NCBI RefSeq assembly: GCF_042433955.1
Contig: NZ_JBHLUH010000073.1
Location: 1 to 64,000 of the forward strand
Direction of reading: 5' to 3'
DNA from: Phytohabitans kaempferiae
Lineage (GTDB): Bacteria > Actinomycetota > Actinomycetes > Mycobacteriales > Micromonosporaceae
DNA: 64,000 nt
The stretch's first letter is position 1. Each line of letters starts with the position of its first letter. Shown here piece by piece: positions 60,787 to 64,000 of the stretch. The notes under the pieces are model-generated. The model ran no database searches. It saw nothing but the letters and a program-made list of their open reading frames with translations, and was not told the origin of the DNA. The translations under genes and the position numbers were made by a program.

Positions 60787-61647
60787 TCAGCCGAAACGCC
60801 CGTGCACATAGTCGGACGTACGCGGGTCCTGCGGATGGTCGAACATCGCCGCCGTCGGGCCGTGCTCGACGATGACGCCGGGCGTGCCCTGCGAGGCGAG
60901 GAAGAACGCGCACAGGTCGGATACGCGCGCCGCCTGTTGCATGTTGTGCGTGACGATCACGATGGTCACTTCGTGCACGAGCTCGGCGATGGTCTCTTCG
61001 ATGCGCCGCGTCGAGGTCGGGTCGAGCGCGGAGCACGGCTCGTCCATCAGGAGCACGCGCGGGCGTACGGCCAGCGAACGCGCGATGCAGAGCCGCTGCT
61101 GCTGCCCGCCGGAGAGCGCGCCGCCGGGCTGGCGCAGCCGGTCGCGCACCTCCTTCCACAGTCCCGCCTTCGTCAGCGTCTCCTCGACCAGGTCGTCCCG
61201 CTCCCGGCGGCTGACGCGCGTGCCGGTGAGCTTGAGCCCGGCGACCACGTTGTCGTAGATGGACATCGCGGGAAAGGGGTTCGGCTTCTGGAAGACCATG
61301 CCGACCTGCCGCCGCGCGTCGGTGATGCGGCGGTCGGCGGAGTAGAGGTCGCGCCCGTCGAGCAGCACCTTCCCGGCCAGTGACGCGCTCGGCACCAGCT
61401 CGTGCATCCGGTTCAGGATGCGCAGGAACGTCGACTTGCCACAGCCGGACGGCCCGATCAGCGCGGTCACCTTGCCCGCCGGCATGGTCAGCGAGACTCG
61501 GTCGAGCACCTTGTGCTCGCCGAACCAGGCGGAGATGGACCGCGCGTCCAACGACGCCAGGCCGGTGGCGTCCGGCACGGGCACGGGGGCCTTGCCGGAG
61601 ACCGGCGGGGCCAGGTCGACGAGGGTCGAGTCGTCGAGCTTGGTCAC
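60787..61647 (-). CDS. pstB: Phosphate ABC transporter ATPase
   Basis: 286 residues, ATG 61647. Walker A LIGPSGCGKSTFLRILNRMH, GMVFQKPNPFPAMSIYDNV (the PstB Q-loop), signature LSGGQQQRLCIARSLAVRPR, Walker B VLLMDEPCSALDP, and VTHNMQQAARVSD. PstB energises high-affinity phosphate uptake with PstC/PstA, which are not in this window; here it sits alone between the sortase-like gene and an Ig-like protein gene. Confidence 0.93.
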   Translation of the reverse strand: MTKLDDSTLVDLAPPVSGKAPVPVPDATGLASLDARSISAWFGEHKVLDRVSLTMPAGKVTALIGPSGCGKSTFLRILNRMHELVPSASLAGKVLLDGRDLYSADRRITDARRQVGMVFQKPNPFPAMSIYDNVVAGLKLTGTRVSRRERDDLVEETLTKAGLWKEVRDRLRQPGGALSGGQQQRLCIARSLAVRPRVLLMDEPCSALDPTSTRRIEETIAELVHEVTIVIVTHNMQQAARVSDLCAFFLASQGTPGVIVEHGPTAAMFDHPQDPRTSDYVHGRFG

Positions 61648-61737
61648 GGCACAATCCTTTCTGGACTGTCGCTGGGGCCGATATGGTGGATCTTGTGCGT
61701 GCGAGCCGCAGCCCTGCGAAGATCCATCAGACCGGCC

Positions 61738-62700
61738 CTAGAGGAGGTTGGGCAGCAGCCGGGCGGCCTGGTCGGCGATGGCGAGCCCGAGGGCGAGGAT
61801 CACCGGCGCGCCGACGATCCACGCCTGCCAGCCGCCCCACCGGGCCCTCAGGTAGGTGACCCCGAGCGTGGCGAGCAGCAGGCCCTGGCTCCAGAGCAGG
61901 AGCGGGGTCCACGCGCCCGCGTCGGTCGCCATCGCGGCGTCGGCCGGAGGCAGCGACGCGGCCCCGAACCGGCGGGCCGGCGCCGGCTTCGCCTCGGTGA
62001 CCAGCTCCGCGTCGACGCGCAGCACGTCACGGGGTACGTAGAGGCTGCCGTCGGCGGTCACCAGCGTGAGCCGCCCCTTGCCGGCATCCAGCGGGGGCGG
62101 GGCCGGCTCGCCCGGGCGGCGCAGCCCGACGACCCGGTACGTGTGCTCGCCCTGCCCGGTGGTCACGATGACGGCGTCGCCGGGCAACAGCAGGTCCAGG
62201 TCGCGGAACGGGCCGCCGTACGCCGCCCGCCGTCCCATCACGACAGACGTGCCGGGCTGTCCAGGTAGGACGCTGTCGCGCCGGTGCCCCGGACCCTGCC
62301 GCAGCACGTCGCCGCTGGAGCCCTCGAAAACGACCGTGCTCAGCCCCACGGCGGGAATCCGGAGCACCGCCACCGGCGTCCCGGGGCCGACGACGCTCTC
62401 GCGGCCTTGTTCGGCGCCGTCCTCGTACTCCACTGTGGTCTGGCCGACCGGGGCGGTGCCGCGGGCCAGCTCGGCGCGGAAGTCCGCGAACGCGGTCTGC
62501 TGGTTGCGCGCGTACTGCAACTGGGAGAGCAGCGTCAGGTGCACCACGAAGCCCAGCGCCACCGCGGCGAGGATGCTCAGCGCGATCCCTGGTACCTGTA
62601 GCGCGGCGCGGACCGCCGGAGACGCGGGCGGCGGTGGCGGCGCCGCCGGCTCGCGAGGCGGGCTCGCGGCCGGCGACGGGCGCTCGATCGTGACGGTCAT
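61738..62700 (-). CDS. Sortase-fold protein lacking catalytic His and Cys
   Basis: 320 residues; Pro-rich N-terminus, one membrane helix at ~35-58, a sortase barrel at ~100-240, and a C-terminal region with two more membrane helices (~260-318). The barrel aligns with class E sortases (VAVLRIPAVGLSTVVFEG, VLRQGPGHRRDSVLPGQPG, YGGPFRDLDLLLPGDAVIVT). Where class E enzymes have GHR it has VVMGRRAAYG, and where they have TLTTC it has LTLVTADGS; only the Arg (DVLRVDAEL) remains. Activity as transpeptidase is not expected. Start overlaps the upstream stop by 4 nt. Confidence 0.85.
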   Translation of the reverse strand: MTVTIERPSPAASPPREPAAPPPPPASPAVRAALQVPGIALSILAAVALGFVVHLTLLSQLQYARNQQTAFADFRAELARGTAPVGQTTVEYEDGAEQGRESVVGPGTPVAVLRIPAVGLSTVVFEGSSGDVLRQGPGHRRDSVLPGQPGTSVVMGRRAAYGGPFRDLDLLLPGDAVIVTTGQGEHTYRVVGLRRPGEPAPPPLDAGKGRLTLVTADGSLYVPRDVLRVDAELVTEAKPAPARRFGAASLPPADAAMATDAGAWTPLLLWSQGLLLATLGVTYLRARWGGWQAWIVGAPVILALGLAIADQAARLLPNLL

Positions 62701-64000
62701 TCCCGCTCGTCCGGCCAGGCGACCGGCTCGGGCTCCGGCTTGCGGCGGCGGGTCACCAGCATCGCGCCGGCGCCGAGGCCGATCAGCGCGAGCCCGGAGG
62801 CCCCGATGGCGACGAGCGGCGCGCCGGTGCTGGCCAGCGAGCCCCCACCGCCCCCGTTCCCGTCTGCGTCACCGTCGCCGTTTCCATCGCCATCGCCGTC
62901 ACCATCGCCGTCGCCGTCCTCCGCGGTGATCTCGACGGTGACCGTGTTGGACGTGGACGAGGTGTAGGCGGTGGCGTCGGCGGGCGTGAAGACCGCGGTC
63001 AGCGCGTACGTGCCGACCACGTCGGCGACGAGGATGAGGATGGCGGTGCCGCTGGCGACGGTCACCGGGTCGCCGATCTGCGCCGTGCCGAGGCGAAACG
63101 TCACGGTGCCGGTGGCGGCCGACGGCGCGACCGTCGCGGCCAGCGTCAGCTCGGCCCCTTCCACCTGTGGCGACTCCGGGGTCACCGCCAGGGTCGTGGT
63201 GGTCTCCCGCGGACCGCTGGGCGCGGCGCCGACCTGGTAGCCGCCCAGCCCGTCGCTCGACTCCCCGTACGCCTCCGGGTCGTCCGGCACGAACCGCGCC
63301 TCGAAGTCGTACCGCCCGTCGGCGAGGCCGGTGACCTCGGTCCGCGCGGCGCCGGCGGCCAGCGGTACGGTCGCGATGTCGGTCCACGCCGCGCCCGCCT
63401 CGGGCCGCTGGCGAAACGTCACCGCGCCGGCCGGCGGCTGCTCCTCGCCCGTGGCCGCCACGGTCGCCGCGAGAGTGATCGCCGAGCCGGTCGGCGCCGG
63501 CGAGGCCGGGTCCGCCGACAGCGTGGTGGTCGTGGGCTTGCCGCCGGTGAAGACCGTGACCTCGACCGGGTCCGATGTGGACGCGAGGAAGGCCGCCGGG
63601 TCGCTGGGCGTGAAGCGTGCGGTCAGCGCGTACGTGATCTGCGTGCTCACCAGCGGCAGGATCACGCCGGGCAGGGCCGCCGTCCCGTCCGCGCCGACCG
63701 GCACGGGCTCGCCGAGGTCCTCGGTCACGCCGCCGGCCGTACGGCGGAAGAGCACGCTGCCCGCGGCCGCCGGCGTCACCGTGGCGGTCAGCGTGACCGG
63801 CGTCTCCGGCGCGATCGAGCCGCCCGGCTCGGCGGTCAGCGTGGTCCGCGTCTCCTGCGCGGTGCCGCAACTGGTGCCGACCTGCCAGGTCGTACCACAG
63901 ACCACGATCTCGAGCTGGAACTCGTCGACGTGCCGGCCCGCGGTGAGGCTGAAGCACTCGATGATGATCAGGTACACGCCGTCGGTGGGCGCGGCGCCGA
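62697..64000 (-). CDS. Ig-like surface protein with LAxTG-type sorting tail (cut by window edge)
   Basis: At least 430 residues; the 5' end lies beyond 64000. It begins in the same block as the 59389 gene (YLIIIECFSLTAGRHVDEFQ), then several Ig-like domains (ETPVTLTATVTPAAAGSVLF, APTGSAITLAATVAATGEEQ), a (Gly-Asp)n linker encoded by a hexanucleotide repeat, and SLASTGAPLVAIGASGLALI...TRRRK: a class E sortase substrate tail. The next gene is the inactive sortase, overlapping by 4 nt. Confidence 0.85.
   Translation of the reverse strand, partial: GAAPTDGVYLIIIECFSLTAGRHVDEFQLEIVVCGTTWQVGTSCGTAQETRTTLTAEPGGSIAPETPVTLTATVTPAAAGSVLFRRTAGGVTEDLGEPVPVGADGTAALPGVILPLVSTQITYALTARFTPSDPAAFLASTSDPVEVTVFTGGKPTTTTLSADPASPAPTGSAITLAATVAATGEEQPPAGAVTFRQRPEAGAAWTDIATVPLAAGAARTEVTGLADGRYDFEARFVPDDPEAYGESSDGLGGYQVGAAPSGPRETTTTLAVTPESPQVEGAELTLAATVAPSAATGTVTFRLGTAQIGDPVTVASGTAILILVADVVGTYALTAVFTPADATAYTSSTSNTVTVEITAEDGDGDGDGDGDGNGDGDADGNGGGGGSLASTGAPLVAIGASGLALIGLGAGAMLVTRRRKPEPEPVAWPDERE

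Noticed and set aside
62830..62925. Short repeat array that could be mistaken for a CRISPR
   Set aside because: It is a hexanucleotide repeat encoding a Gly-Asp linker inside a surface protein, without spacers.
60787..64000. Complete pst phosphate operon
   Set aside because: Only pstB is present in the window; the neighbours are surface proteins, and pstS, pstC and pstA would have to lie beyond 64000 or elsewhere.

Overview
The window is GC-rich (about 70%) actinobacterial chromosome. The operon styles, the dense GTG/TTG start usage, the ebo-like prenyltransferase operon, ROK regulators, ECF41-type sigma remnant and class-E-type sortase signals all suggest a Micromonosporaceae-like filamentous actinomycete; the family placement is an inference, not something the sequence proves. 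One half (about 1-23,250) is accessory DNA with many decayed genes, the other half (23,250-64,000) is ordinary, tightly packed chromosome.

Accessory part. After the 3' end of a GH3 glycosidase (1-898) come decayed gene pieces (HTH, HD-hydrolase), then a tandem array of 26 tRNA genes and tRNA fragments (2039-4529) interrupted by a frameshifted HNH endonuclease. Directly after the array lie a structured RNA, a candidate bacterial Y RNA built as a circularly permuted tRNA mimic (about 4681-4816) and the gene for its expected partner, the TROVE/vWA protein Ro60 (4863-6509). A serine-recombinase tail (7266-7484) ends inside a 43-bp sequence that is repeated exactly within the tRNA-Met gene at 23,178-23,220. 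The 15.7 kb between the copies looks like an integrated element: a DUF2637 remnant, an ERCC4 nuclease with Lsr2-like tail, an AbiEii-type toxin pair, a RAMA-like protein, a DUF4231/SLATT-like membrane pair, two large SNF2-type helicases (one frameshifted), remnants of a radical-SAM/SPASM maturase and a tyrosine integrase, YefM-YoeB with its operator, and a wrecked helicase-domain gene.

Chromosomal part. 23,179-30,512 holds two tRNAs, a YtxH-like protein, a sugar isomerase, an NmrA-like reductase with a broken ECF41 sigma factor, and envelope proteins. 30,604-38,658 is one translationally coupled operon (inositol-phosphate synthase, UbiA prenyltransferase, TIM-barrel isomerase, EboA, TatD/EboB, EboE, phosphodiesterase, polyprenyl synthase), probably making and handling a prenylated cyclitol or sugar. 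38,861-50,142 is a sugar-acquisition region: secreted ThuA/sugar-dehydrogenase protein, Gfo/Idh/MocA oxidoreductase, a complete ribose-type ABC importer, ROK repressor and a Tat-exported isomerase. 50,429-54,471 encodes a three-gene ABC-2 exporter divergent from a second ROK paralogue. 54,485-57,825 is dnaG, split by a 327-residue intein, plus a small coupled gene. From 57,900 to the window end lies a cell-surface cluster with WxL-type and Ig-like proteins, PstB, and a sortase-fold protein that lacks the catalytic His and Cys.

Several genes carry single-base frameshifts; genuine decay is likely in the element, but sequencing error cannot be excluded for the isolated ones. No CRISPR array, rRNA or replication origin was seen.
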